Assembly: GCF_900103835.1 (NCBI RefSeq)
Contig: NZ_FNID01000006.1
Location: forward strand, 1-64,000
Direction: 5' to 3'
DNA length: 64,000 nt
Origin: Acetanaerobacterium elongatum
Lineage (GTDB): Bacteria > Bacillota > Clostridia > Oscillospirales > Ruminococcaceae
Below, one piece after another: positions 45,488-53,534 of this stretch. Both the position numbers and the translations under genes were made by a program. Each line of letters begins with the position of its first letter. Positions within the stretch are counted from its first letter, which is position 1. Under the pieces are notes generated by a model. It was not told the DNA's origin, did not search any database, and saw nothing but the letters and a program-made list of their open reading frames with translations.

Positions 45488-45523
45488 AAAAGGATTGCGA
45501 AACATCCTTTTAAGCAGTATAAT
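45488..45523 (+). promoter_or_regulatory. uraA promoter with overlapping inverted repeat
   Basis: TTGCGA (45495-45500), 17-base spacer, TATAAT (45518-45523). The -35 lies in the loop of an 8-bp inverted repeat, AAAAGGAT (45488-45495) and ATCCTTTT (45504-45511), which could be an operator. The leader to the start codon is about 170 bases; no purine, PRPP or PyrR-type riboswitch was recognised in it. Confidence 0.6.
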
Positions 45524-45701
45524 TTTGTACGGCACTTATGCCAATTTCGATAAGGAATATAACGACTGATTCTTCAGAAAATGCATAAATCCAATTTTTT
45601 CTTGAATTCATTCTATATTTCTAATCTCAACAGACATAAGGCGTTTCATAGTCTTATCGGATTTTGAATCGCCTTGAATATAAAACAGGAGGGAAAAATC
45701 C

Positions 45702-47096
45702 TTGACAGCTCAAAAATTACCGGCAGGCTATCTGCCGGACGAACGGCCACCGGTCGGCAAACTCATCCTCTTTGCACTGCAGCAGATTATCGTTATGTTC
45801 CCCGCAACAGTTCTGGTGGCACTGCTCACAGGTTTCCATGTATCCACCACCATCTTCGCCAGCGGCCTTGCAACTTTGGGCTTTATTCTGGTTACAGGCA
45901 GAAAGATTCCCCTCTTTTACGGCTCCAGCTTCTCCTACATTGCCGCCATCTGCTCCATCACCGGCGCGCAGGCCTTTGCCGGCCCCGTTGCGGATGATAA
46001 GATTGCGGCGGCACAGTTTGGCATTGTGCTTTCCGGCCTTGTTTCAATCGCAGCCGGTCTCATCATCAAGCAGTTCGGGCAGGAAGCCATCGAAAAGGTT
46101 CTTCCCCCGACTGTAACGGGTAGTATCGCGATTGTAATTGGCCTTTCACTTGCGGGAAGTGCCATATCCAACCCCGTTAGCCTTCCTAGCAACGTAACCG
46201 AGGCAAACCAGCCGCTTGCGCTGAACCTTGCATGGGTAATCTGCCTTGTTACACTGCTTTCCACCATCCTATTCTCGGTATACCTCAAGGGCACCTGGTC
46301 GCAGATTCCGATTCTGCTCGGCCTGCTCACCGGCTATGTGGTAGCACTGGTTTTAGGGCTGCTCAACGACATTAACTTTGTTGACTTTAACAAGATTACC
46401 GATTCCGGTTCGCTGTTTGCCATTCCCGCCATCGGGTTTGCGCTGCCGCACTTTACGCTGCCCCTGCCAAACCTTGCGGCGGTAGCGGCTATCATGCCCA
46501 TTGCCATAGCAACCATTCCGGAATCCACCGCGCATCTTTATCAGCTTGACATCTATGTTAACGACCTTGCCAAGAAGAAAAATTCCGATAAGAAATACCC
46601 TATCGCGGACAAGCTTGGGCTTAACCTGATCGGCGACGGCCTGGGCGATATGATCTCTGCCATGATTGGCGGCCCCGCGGGAACCAACTACGGTGAAAAC
46701 CTCAGCACTATGGCAATTACCCGCAACTTCTCCACCCCGGTGCTTATTGTAGCCGCTGGTATTACCATGCTAATCTCCTGCTTTACTCCGCTTACCGCTG
46801 CGGTTTACTCTATCCCCAGCGCTGTAATCGGCGGTATCTCTATCTACCTGTTCGGTGTTATCGCCTCTCAGGGTATTACGATTATGCATACCAGAAACGT
46901 GGATCTGTTCGATTCCCGCAACCTTGCTGTTATCTCTACCATTCTTATCATTGGCATTGGCGGCAGCTTCGCGTTTGAAGGCGGCATGATTCCGATGTTC
47001 GGTGTAAAGCTTCCCGCTATCGCCACTGCAGCGGTATTCGGTATTTTGCTGAACCTACTTGTAAACATCGGGAAGAATAAGAGCGAGAACGCGTAA
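45702..47096 (+). CDS. uraA: uracil/xanthine permease (NCS2 family)
   Basis: 464 residues from TTG 45702, the only start near AGGAGGG (8 bases upstream). NCS2 (UraA/UapA) pattern: QQIIVMFPATVLVALLTGF, PLFYGSSFSYIAAI, substrate-site IATIPESTAHLYQLD, then GDGLGDMISAMIGGPAGTNYGENLSTMAITR, and about 14 membrane helices. It imports uracil or possibly xanthine with protons. No pyrimidine genes are adjacent, so the substrate is by homology only. Confidence 0.9.
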   Translation: MTAQKLPAGYLPDERPPVGKLILFALQQIIVMFPATVLVALLTGFHVSTTIFASGLATLGFILVTGRKIPLFYGSSFSYIAAICSITGAQAFAGPVADDKIAAAQFGIVLSGLVSIAAGLIIKQFGQEAIEKVLPPTVTGSIAIVIGLSLAGSAISNPVSLPSNVTEANQPLALNLAWVICLVTLLSTILFSVYLKGTWSQIPILLGLLTGYVVALVLGLLNDINFVDFNKITDSGSLFAIPAIGFALPHFTLPLPNLAAVAAIMPIAIATIPESTAHLYQLDIYVNDLAKKKNSDKKYPIADKLGLNLIGDGLGDMISAMIGGPAGTNYGENLSTMAITRNFSTPVLIVAAGITMLISCFTPLTAAVYSIPSAVIGGISIYLFGVIASQGITIMHTRNVDLFDSRNLAVISTILIIGIGGSFAFEGGMIPMFGVKLPAIATAAVFGILLNLLVNIGKNKSENA

Positions 47097-47123
47097 TTTA
47101 CCCTAATAACCATCTAAACGAAT

Positions 47124-47155
47124 ACGCCGCCGGAAGATTTCTCCGGCGGCGTTTT
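47124..47155 (+). terminator. intrinsic terminator of uraA
   Basis: ACGCCGCCGGA (47124-47134) pairs with TCCGGCGGCGT (47142-47152), followed by TTTTGTTATT. Confidence 0.85.
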
Positions 47156-47209
47156 GTTATTAAAGCTAAATAAGTGCAGCTTCTGTGCATTATCTGCACT
47201 GGCTGTAAA

Positions 47210-47833
47210 CTACCTGATGAAGTTTGTATAAATTCTCGGTTCCACCTCAGGCAGGGGAACAGTTCCCTTACTGTACTCAAGTGCATGCAATAGCCAAGCC
47301 ATATTTCTGCCCAGTGCGCGCATCAGCTGTGCGCCCTCCTCATCCTGCTGCACCTGTTCGGCAAAGGAGCCATGCACAGCGTTCCAGTAGTGACCCGGGG
47401 TAAGGATGATATTGCGCAGGTGAAAATAGTTATTAAGCTGCTGAAAGGTATCTACCGCACCGGCACGGCGGAGCGATACCACCGAGGCCCCTACCTTGAA
47501 CTGCAGCGTTTTTCCGGCATAGAAGAAACGATCCAAAAACGACTTCATGGTGCCCGCAATGCCCGAATAGTATACGGGCGAGCCCAGAATAATACCGTCG
47601 GCAGATTTGGATTTTTCAATGCATTCGTTCACAAGGTCATCATTAAACACACACGCTCCGCTGCCCGTTTTGCCGCACCAGCCGCAGGCCGTACAGCCAC
47701 GGATGACACTGCCGCCCACATGGATAATCTCGGTTTCGATGCCCTGTTTTTCAAGCTCATCAGCCATCATGCGGATGGCGGTATAGGTGCCGCCGTTTTT
47801 ATGCGGGCTGCCGTTAAAGGCCAGAACCTTCAT
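47210..47833 (-). CDS. iron-sulfur flavoprotein / NADPH-dependent FMN reductase family
   Basis: 207 residues from ATG 47833. Flavodoxin-like FMN-binding fold: MKVLAFNGSPHKNGGTYTAI (phosphate loop), then a compact cysteine motif in RGCTACGWCGKTGSGAC (C-x2-C-x2-C-x7-C), and GIILGSPVYYSGIAGTMKSFLDR. That cysteine spacing is known from iron-sulfur flavoproteins of anaerobes, which bind a 4Fe-4S cluster and FMN and are linked to electron transfer or oxidative stress defence. Divergent from asnB, with its own promoter. Confidence 0.87.
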   Translation of the reverse strand: MKVLAFNGSPHKNGGTYTAIRMMADELEKQGIETEIIHVGGSVIRGCTACGWCGKTGSGACVFNDDLVNECIEKSKSADGIILGSPVYYSGIAGTMKSFLDRFFYAGKTLQFKVGASVVSLRRAGAVDTFQQLNNYFHLRNIILTPGHYWNAVHGSFAEQVQQDEEGAQLMRALGRNMAWLLHALEYSKGTVPLPEVEPRIYTNFIR

Positions 47834-47890
47834 GAGTTGACACTCCTCTACATCAATTCTATTGTATAGTATATTCTCTTAATGCTAACG

Positions 47891-47919
47891 ATTATACGGG
47901 AATCCATGTGCCGCGTCAA
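47891..47919 (-). promoter_or_regulatory. promoter of the iron-sulfur flavoprotein gene
   Basis: TTGACG (complement of 47914-47919), 17-base spacer, TATAAT (complement of 47891-47896). A TATAGTATA palindrome near 47863-47871 lies between the promoter and the gene and may bind a regulator. Confidence 0.75.
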
Positions 47920-47944
47920 TCCGCACAACCGTTCCCTATACAAT

Positions 47945-47973
47945 TTCACATCAATGTACCGGCTACATATAAT
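47945..47973 (+). promoter_or_regulatory. sigma-A promoter of asnB
   Basis: TTCACA at 47945-47950, 17-base spacer, TATAAT at 47968-47973, about 75 bases before ATG 48049. Confidence 0.7.
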
Positions 47974-48048
47974 AGGTTATGAGCGAAATCAAGGGCAATG
48001 ATGAGGCTGAACTTCCTAATTGCCCCTTTGAGAAAGGATGATGCCTTG

Positions 48049-49902
48049 ATGTGCGGAATTGCGGGCTTCTGTGACTTTAAAGAGGATTTTCGGCTGGCCC
48101 AGCATAAAAATAAGGCCCTTGCGGAGAAGATGGGGGCGACGTTGCGTTATCGCGGGCCGGATGCAAGCGGCGAATACATAGCGGAGCACGCGGTGTTTGC
48201 ACACCGGCGGCTGATTGTAATAGACCCCGTGGGCGGCCTGCAGCCTATGATTCGTATGCAGGATGGCTGCGAATACGCCCTGATATACAACGGCGAACTC
48301 TACAACACCGATGAGATTCGCAACGGCTTAAAGAAGCTGGGGCATGTATTTGATACAACCTCCGATACCGAGGTGCTGCTACGGGCCTATATGCAGTATG
48401 GCGAGCAGTGTGTGGACTATTTAAACGGCATTTTTGCCTTTGCGGTATGGGACTCTTTAAAACAGCAATGTTTCATGGCCCGTGACCGTTTTGGGGTGAA
48501 GCCGCTTTTTTATGCCGTTCGGGGTAGCACACTGGTATTCGGCAGCGAGTTGAAGGCGCTGTTTGAACACCCCAGTGTAAAGCCGGTGATCGACCGCTAC
48601 GGCCTGTGTGAAATCTTCGGCCTAGGCCCCGCACGTACGCCGGGCTGCGGCGTTTATAAGGATATCTATGAGCTGATGCCCGGGTACAGCGCACAATTTA
48701 ACGCTGAAGGGCTGAAGATTGCCCCCTACTGGCAGCTTACCGCACGCGAGCATACCGACAGCTACGCCCAGACGGTAGAGACTACCCGCTCTCTGCTGTT
48801 TGATGCGATAAAACGGCAGTTGGTTTCGGATGTACCCATCTGCACGCTGCTTTCAGGGGGATTGGATTCGAGCGTGGTTTCTGCCGTAGCGGCCAAGGCG
48901 CTCGGCGAGAACGGCAAGACGCTGGACACCTATTCCTTCGATTTTGTGGATAACGAACGGTATTTCCGGGCATCCTCCTTCCAGCCCTCGGAGGATCGCC
49001 CATTTGTGGATATTATGACAAAGGCTATCGGTTCCAACCATCGGTATCTGGAATGCGATAACGACGACCTCATCAGCGGGCTGTACGGTGCGGTGCTGGC
49101 GAAGGATCTGCCCGGCATGGCGGATGTCGATTCCTCCCTGCTTTACTTCTGCCGCCGGATTAAGGAAAACCACACCGTATGCCTTTCGGGCGAATGTGCC
49201 GACGAGGTATTCGGCGGATACCCGTGGTTCAGGGATCAGGAGGTATATGATACCCCCGCCTTCCCATGGTCGAAAAAGCTTGACCTACGCAAGGAGGTGC
49301 TCTCTTGCGAACTGCTAAGAAAGCTACCGTTGGAGGACTATGTGCACGAGCAGTACCAGAAGAGCATTGCGCGCACCCCGAAGCTTGACTGTGAGGATGC
49401 CCTGCATAGCCGCCAGCGCGAGATCAGCTATTTAAACATCACCTGGTTTATGACTACCCTGCTCGACCGCAAGGACCGCATGACGATGGCAAACGGCTTG
49501 GAGGTTCGTGTGCCGTTTGCCGACCACCGGCTGGTGGATTACCTGTATAACGTTCCGTGGGAATTTAAGTACCACGAGCAGGAGGTAAAGGCGCTGCTGA
49601 AGGACGCAGCGCGGGACATTCTGCCCGAAGAGGTTCTGGGCCGAAAGAAGAGCCCCTACCCCAAAACCTATCATCCAGAGTATGAGCAGGGCTTAAAGTA
49701 TGAGCTGCGGCTGATACTAAGCGATCGTTACGCGCCCATCCACCGCCTGATTAACGCCGATGCACTCAAGGCATTGATGAACAGTGAGAGTGATTACGGC
49801 AGACCGTGGTTCGGGCAGCTTATGGCAGTACCGCAGATGTACGCCTACCTGATTGAGATTAATTTCTGGTTGGAGCATTACGGGGTGGATATTGTTTTAT
49901 AG
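48049..49902 (+). CDS. asnB: asparagine synthase (glutamine-hydrolysing)
   Basis: 617 residues from ATG 48049, chosen so that Cys2 (MCGIAGFCD) is the N-terminal nucleophile of the glutaminase domain; AAAGGATG lies upstream. The glutaminase half includes RGPDASGEYI and LIYNGELYN. The synthetase half has the PP-loop VPICTLLSGGLDSSVVSAVAAKAL (near 265), LSGECADEVFGGYPWF and RVPFADHRLVDYLYN. It makes asparagine from aspartate with glutamine as amide donor. It is next to sporulation genes, but nothing in the sequence ties it to sporulation. Confidence 0.95.
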   Translation: MCGIAGFCDFKEDFRLAQHKNKALAEKMGATLRYRGPDASGEYIAEHAVFAHRRLIVIDPVGGLQPMIRMQDGCEYALIYNGELYNTDEIRNGLKKLGHVFDTTSDTEVLLRAYMQYGEQCVDYLNGIFAFAVWDSLKQQCFMARDRFGVKPLFYAVRGSTLVFGSELKALFEHPSVKPVIDRYGLCEIFGLGPARTPGCGVYKDIYELMPGYSAQFNAEGLKIAPYWQLTAREHTDSYAQTVETTRSLLFDAIKRQLVSDVPICTLLSGGLDSSVVSAVAAKALGENGKTLDTYSFDFVDNERYFRASSFQPSEDRPFVDIMTKAIGSNHRYLECDNDDLISGLYGAVLAKDLPGMADVDSSLLYFCRRIKENHTVCLSGECADEVFGGYPWFRDQEVYDTPAFPWSKKLDLRKEVLSCELLRKLPLEDYVHEQYQKSIARTPKLDCEDALHSRQREISYLNITWFMTTLLDRKDRMTMANGLEVRVPFADHRLVDYLYNVPWEFKYHEQEVKALLKDAARDILPEEVLGRKKSPYPKTYHPEYEQGLKYELRLILSDRYAPIHRLINADALKALMNSESDYGRPWFGQLMAVPQMYAYLIEINFWLEHYGVDIVL

Positions 49903-49911
49903 GTATTAGTA

Positions 49912-49939
49912 AAGGGGCAGACCAACGGATCTGCCCCTT
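49912..49939. terminator. hairpin between asnB and spoVFB
   Basis: AAGGGGCAGA (49912-49921) and TCTGCCCCTT (49930-49939) form a perfect 10-bp stem. It lies between converging genes. T-runs are poor, so it is a probable but not certain bidirectional terminator. Confidence 0.55.
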
Positions 49940-49986
49940 CATCTATTTATGAGTGTAAAAGGTTGTTCTTTGCATTACTCGCCTTT

Positions 49987-50577
49987 TTAATGCGGGCTCT
50001 GGATGACAGGCTGAATCTGCTTTCTGTCAAGCGCCTGCTCAAGTGTGGGGATAATCTGATTCATGTGTGCTATCATAGAATTAGGCTTAAGCTTGTAGTT
50101 ATCCTGCCCGAAGGGTACAAAGTAGATATTTTTTGAGTTTAGCAGCTGCCCTATGTTCTTGAAATTAAATCCCAGCGCATCGTTGGATGAGAGTGCAATC
50201 ACCAGCGGCTTGCCGCCCCTTAAATGTCCCTTGGCGGCCATGAGCACGGGGGTATCTGTAATCGCGTTTACCAGCTTGGCGGCGGTATTGCCGGTGCAGG
50301 GGGCAATCAGCAGGATATCCAGCACATTATTCGGCCCCAGTGGCTCCGCGCCCTCGATGGTGGTCACGGGTTTGTTCCCGGTAATCTTAGTAATCCTTGC
50401 TATATAATCCTCGGCGGTGCCGAAGCGGGTGTCTATTGTTTGTGTTGCGTCGGATAAAATTGGGTGAACAATGGCTTTTTCCTCATTAACCAGCTTCTCT
50501 ATTTCAGTAATCACCTTGTCAAAGGTGCAGAATGATCCGGTAAGCCCAACGCCGATGTGAAGGCCCTCCAGTTTCAT
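49987..50577 (-). CDS. spoVFB: dipicolinate synthase subunit B
   Basis: 196 residues from ATG 50577 (MKLEGLHIGVGLTGSFCTF), with AAAGGA 11 bases upstream. Flavoprotein-like (UbiX/PPC decarboxylase fold) features: GVGLTGSFCTFDKVI, LLIAPCTGNTAAKLVNAITDTPVLMAAKGHLRGG and an ALSSNDALG block. With subunit A it converts a lysine-pathway intermediate to dipicolinic acid in the mother cell. Downstream of spoVFA on the same strand. Confidence 0.95.
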   Translation of the reverse strand: MKLEGLHIGVGLTGSFCTFDKVITEIEKLVNEEKAIVHPILSDATQTIDTRFGTAEDYIARITKITGNKPVTTIEGAEPLGPNNVLDILLIAPCTGNTAAKLVNAITDTPVLMAAKGHLRGGKPLVIALSSNDALGFNFKNIGQLLNSKNIYFVPFGQDNYKLKPNSMIAHMNQIIPTLEQALDRKQIQPVIQSPH

Positions 50578-50694
50578 ATTGTAAACCATTCCTTTCTGGC
50601 GGAAATTGTTTGAAGCAATCCTATAAACCTACTTCTTTCCGGTTTTATCGCTTCTTCTTGCAGATAATTGCTGTGATGTTTGCTTGCGGTGAGT

Positions 50695-51579
50695 TTACAC
50701 GGCTTTTTCTGTTTTTGTCTTCAAGATGTTTTCTATCGCGTCGGCTAAAATAATACCGGAGGTTTGGGGTGCATATCTGCCGGGCAGGCCGGGGCAGAGC
50801 ACGGCGTTTATATGAAGCTTCTTTGCGGCCTCAAAATCAATGCCTCCCGGTGCCGAGGCAATATCAATAATCGTCACCTGCGGGTTAAGTTTTTTTATCT
50901 GATCTGCTCCCAGGATAACCGCCGGAATGGTATTAAAAATATAGTCAAAGCGATTCAGCTGTTCCTCTAGTTGCTCGAAGGATACGGCATCATAGCCGTA
51001 GGCCTGAGCAGATAACCGTGCGTCGCGGCTGCGTGCGGCAACGGTAACCCGCGCATCCAGCCCGCCCAGCTTCTTGGCAAGCACCCTTGCGCACCGCCCA
51101 AAGCCTGTTACCAGACAATTACTCTGGTGCAGGTTTATATCGCTGCGGATGATCGCCTCTGCAACGGCGCCTTCGGCGGTAGAAATAGCATTCAGAATAG
51201 CTACGTCATCACGCCGCATAAGATCGTTATAGGCAATGCCCTCATGCGTACAGTAATCGGCGGCATAGGCAGGAATGTTTCCCGCAAACAGAGTGTGGCT
51301 TGGTTTAAGGTTGGAAAGCAGATAATCTACCCCGCCGTCCGTAAACTCTTCGAGGGTAGCGATACTTGTTTTATTGCGGGTAAACGGCACCGGGCAAAGT
51401 ATTATGTAGCTGCCTGCCAGCGCCTGTACCAGTGAATCGGCCTCCGAAGCTTTGGGGGTTATCCGTTCGTCGGGCCTGCCGTAATATATCACCGTATAAC
51501 CCCTGGCGATAAGCTCGTTAACCATATATACCTGTCGCTGATCGCCCCCGACTACGGCGAAATCGTAATGCTTAGTCAT
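50695..51579 (-). CDS. spoVFA: dipicolinate synthase subunit A
   Basis: 294 residues from ATG 51579 (MTKHYDFAVVGGDQRQVYM); AAAGGG lies 10 bases upstream. An ATG three codons earlier overlaps that site. Two Rossmann-like parts: an N-terminal VVGGDQRQVYMVNELIARG, and a C-terminal NAD(P)-binding domain with LVTGFGRCARVLAKKLGGLDARVTVAARS. It makes dipicolinate for spore heat resistance and dormancy. A candidate sigma-K promoter lies upstream. lysA (55.8 kb) draws on the same diaminopimelate pathway. Confidence 0.95.
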   Translation of the reverse strand: MTKHYDFAVVGGDQRQVYMVNELIARGYTVIYYGRPDERITPKASEADSLVQALAGSYIILCPVPFTRNKTSIATLEEFTDGGVDYLLSNLKPSHTLFAGNIPAYAADYCTHEGIAYNDLMRRDDVAILNAISTAEGAVAEAIIRSDINLHQSNCLVTGFGRCARVLAKKLGGLDARVTVAARSRDARLSAQAYGYDAVSFEQLEEQLNRFDYIFNTIPAVILGADQIKKLNPQVTIIDIASAPGGIDFEAAKKLHINAVLCPGLPGRYAPQTSGIILADAIENILKTKTEKAV

Positions 51580-51751
51580 ATCGTTCATACCCTTTCTTTT
51601 GTCTATGCCTCTGCAGCAGATCATCCGGCTGCCCATTTTTGAGTTTAAAAGATTGCGATTAAATATTTCAACACCCGAAAAACCACGGTGCGGTTATGCA
51701 GGGTCTATAATCGTACTGCAGCTTTACAAACTGTTTGAAAACTCTCTTATA

Positions 51752-51779
51752 TACAATATGACAGGAGTTGACGATTGGT
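51752..51779 (-). promoter_or_regulatory. candidate sigma-K promoter of spoVFAB
   Basis: On the minus strand AC (complement of 51778-51779), a 17-base spacer, and CATATTGTA (complement of 51752-51760), matching the sigma-K -10 consensus CATAnnnTA. It is about 170 bases before spoVFA. In Bacillus subtilis spoVF is transcribed by sigma-K, which makes the match meaningful; the short motif alone would be weak evidence. Confidence 0.55.
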
Positions 51780-51803
51780 GATATGAAAACGCGCTTGTAC
51801 GCT

Positions 51804-51832
51804 GTTTAACATAAATTTGCCGGTACATACTA
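51804..51832 (+). promoter_or_regulatory. candidate forespore (sigma-G/F) promoter of splB
   Basis: GTTTA (51804-51808, close to the sigma-G -35 GnATR), a 17-base spacer, and CATACTA (51826-51832, matching the -10 CATnnTA). It is about 115 bases before splB, a forespore sigma-G gene in Bacillus subtilis. Confidence 0.5.
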
Positions 51833-51951
51833 ATTGGGCGGATAAAACCGTATTGCCGGCAGAGCTGTAAGCTTGTTTAAAACCCTTGGTGTACTAAGTT
51901 AGTAGAAGTGATCAATCTTATTACTTGATAGATTTGGCAGGAGGCCTTTAC

Positions 51952-52950
51952 ATGTTCAAGCCCGATAAAATCTACTACGAGCCTGCCGTTCTTGGCTACG
52001 AGCTGGGGCGGGTGCTTCGTAATAAATACCGCGATCTTCCGTGGCAGCCCATCGAAAGCCACAACAACATCGAAGAGCTGCGAAACAATCCCAACAGTGC
52101 CTTTGCCCTGATGAAGCGGCATATCATCCTGGGGGTGCGCAAAACCCACAACTATGTGCCAAACCATAAGTCCTCCGATTTTTTGGTACCCTATACCTCC
52201 TCGGGTTGCAGTGCTGCGTGCCTTTACTGCTATCTGGTGTGTAACTACAACAAGTGCTCCTATTTAAGGCTGTTTGTAAACCGCGAGCAGATGCTGGGCA
52301 AGCTGATAAAAACCGCCAACGATTCCGGCCGGGAGCTAACCTTTGAAATTGGCAGCAACAGCGATCTTGTGTTGGAAAACGGGCTTACCGGAAATCTGCC
52401 GTGGACAATCGAGCAGTTTGGCAAAAACGAGCGCGGGTTTATTACCTTTCCCACCAAGTTTGCCGATACCGAGCCGCTGCTTGGCTTAAACCATCGCGGG
52501 CGGACGGTGGTGAGGATGAGTGTAAACCCGCAGGAGATTATCACCCGCGTAGAGTTTGGCACCGCGCCGCTGAAAGAACGGATTGCCGCAATTAATAACT
52601 TATGCGAGGCCGGTTACCGTTGCGGGCTACTGATTGCACCGGTGGTGCTGCTTGAGAACTGGCGCGAGCAGTATACCGGGCTGTTGGATACCCTGCAGGC
52701 AGAACTAAGCGAGAAGCTGAAAAACAGTATGTTTATCGAAATTATCCTTATGACCTACAGCTATATTCACCGCGCCATTAACAATGAGGCATTTCCCAAC
52801 GCGGTGGAGCTCTATGACAAAGACCTAATGACAGGGCGCGGGCGCGGAAAGTACTGCTATAAAAATGATGTGCGTGCCGACGCGGAGCAGTTCTTTACGC
52901 AGGAAATTGAGCACCGTTTTGGTGTGGGGAAGATATTATATATTTCATAG
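51952..52950 (+). CDS. splB: spore photoproduct lyase (radical SAM)
   Basis: 332 residues from ATG 51952, with AGGAGG 8 bases upstream. The N-terminal FKPDKIYYEPAVLGYELGR is typical. The radical-SAM cluster site is SSGCSAACLYCYLVC (C-x3-C-x2-C near residues 87-94), followed by a TIM-barrel with FEIGSNSDLVLEN and VVRMSVNPQEI. It repairs the 5-thyminyl-5,6-dihydrothymine lesion in germinating spores. Divergent from spoVFAB; together they form a small spore-resistance locus. Confidence 0.95.
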   Translation: MFKPDKIYYEPAVLGYELGRVLRNKYRDLPWQPIESHNNIEELRNNPNSAFALMKRHIILGVRKTHNYVPNHKSSDFLVPYTSSGCSAACLYCYLVCNYNKCSYLRLFVNREQMLGKLIKTANDSGRELTFEIGSNSDLVLENGLTGNLPWTIEQFGKNERGFITFPTKFADTEPLLGLNHRGRTVVRMSVNPQEIITRVEFGTAPLKERIAAINNLCEAGYRCGLLIAPVVLLENWREQYTGLLDTLQAELSEKLKNSMFIEIILMTYSYIHRAINNEAFPNAVELYDKDLMTGRGRGKYCYKNDVRADAEQFFTQEIEHRFGVGKILYIS

Positions 52951-53104
52951 TACAACCTTCTTTCCACTAACAGTTATAATCAAACGCCAAGGTTAAGTAG
53001 CATACGGTTACTTTTCGGCATAAGATAAAGCGGCAGAAGTTTTACGCTTATCTTCAGAAGAAGATTCGTATTCCTGCTATATTTAACAGAACGGAAGTGT
53101 AACA

Positions 53105-53179
53105 ATGGGCTGCTACAGACGAGTAAGATGCTGCAGATGCGTTTCATGCTATAGCTGCAGCAGCGGTTGGCGCTGTTAA
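53105..53179 (+). CDS. 24-residue cysteine-rich micropeptide
   Basis: ATG 53105 to TAA 53177-53179, with GGAAGTG about 8 bases upstream. The product is MGCYRRVRCCRC followed by VSCYSCSSGWRC: 7 Cys and 5 Arg in 24 residues. No family is recognised. The composition (7 of 24 Cys) is hard to get by chance and suggests a metal-binding or disulfide peptide. It lies 155 bases after splB. A CATAAGATA sequence (53019-53027) upstream resembles mother-cell sigma -10 elements, so sporulation expression is possible but unproven. The coding status is uncertain because the frame is so short. Confidence 0.4.
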   Translation: MGCYRRVRCCRCVSCYSCSSGWRC

Positions 53180-53187
53180 AAACAATC

Positions 53188-53253
53188 AGGGCTTGCGCGT
53201 CAGTGCAAGCCTTACTTAACCACTGGTCAAACCGGTGGTATGCACCAAGCCCT
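53188..53253 (+). ncRNA. candidate structured RNA with alternative pairings
   Basis: AGGGCTTG (53188-53195) can pair perfectly with CAAGCCCT (53246-53253), enclosing a second stem ACCACTGG/CCGGTGGT (53219-53239). The same 5' arm, as GGCTTGC (53190-53196), can instead pair with the local GCAAGCC (53205-53211). The two folds are mutually exclusive. A strong terminator follows 70 bases downstream. It does not match a riboswitch class known to me; it may be a 3' UTR structure, a small RNA or a leader. Confidence 0.35.
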
Positions 53254-53320
53254 AAAAAGGCATATTACCGGCGCAGCTTCTCAAGACGCACTGAATTATC
53301 CACCAACCGCATTACTATTA

Positions 53321-53351
53321 CGAGCAGCCGCTAAAGCGGCTGCTCGTTTTT
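53321..53351 (+). terminator. intrinsic terminator
   Basis: CGAGCAGCCGC (53321-53331), TAAA loop, GCGGCTGCTCG (53336-53346), then TTTTTC. A near-ideal terminator that ends whatever is transcribed through 53100-53320. Confidence 0.88.
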
Positions 53352-53534
53352 CATGCCCTTGTTTCTTCAATTACTTTGCATTTCTCCCCACTGTATCAAA
53401 AACTCTCTGCACCAAAAATGCCTGTTGAATATCATTAAAGAGCTCTTTCTCAAAAGAGATTAAAATAATAATTTGACCGTCTCGGAAAAAAATGTTACTA
53501 TAAAACATAAATATATTTTGAGGTGAAGAAACCT

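Noticed and set aside
53019-53027. CATAAGATA as a sporulation-sigma -10 for the micropeptide
   Set aside because: The -10 match is good, but no -35 at the correct spacing fits sigma-E, sigma-K or sigma-G, so it is not listed as a promoter.
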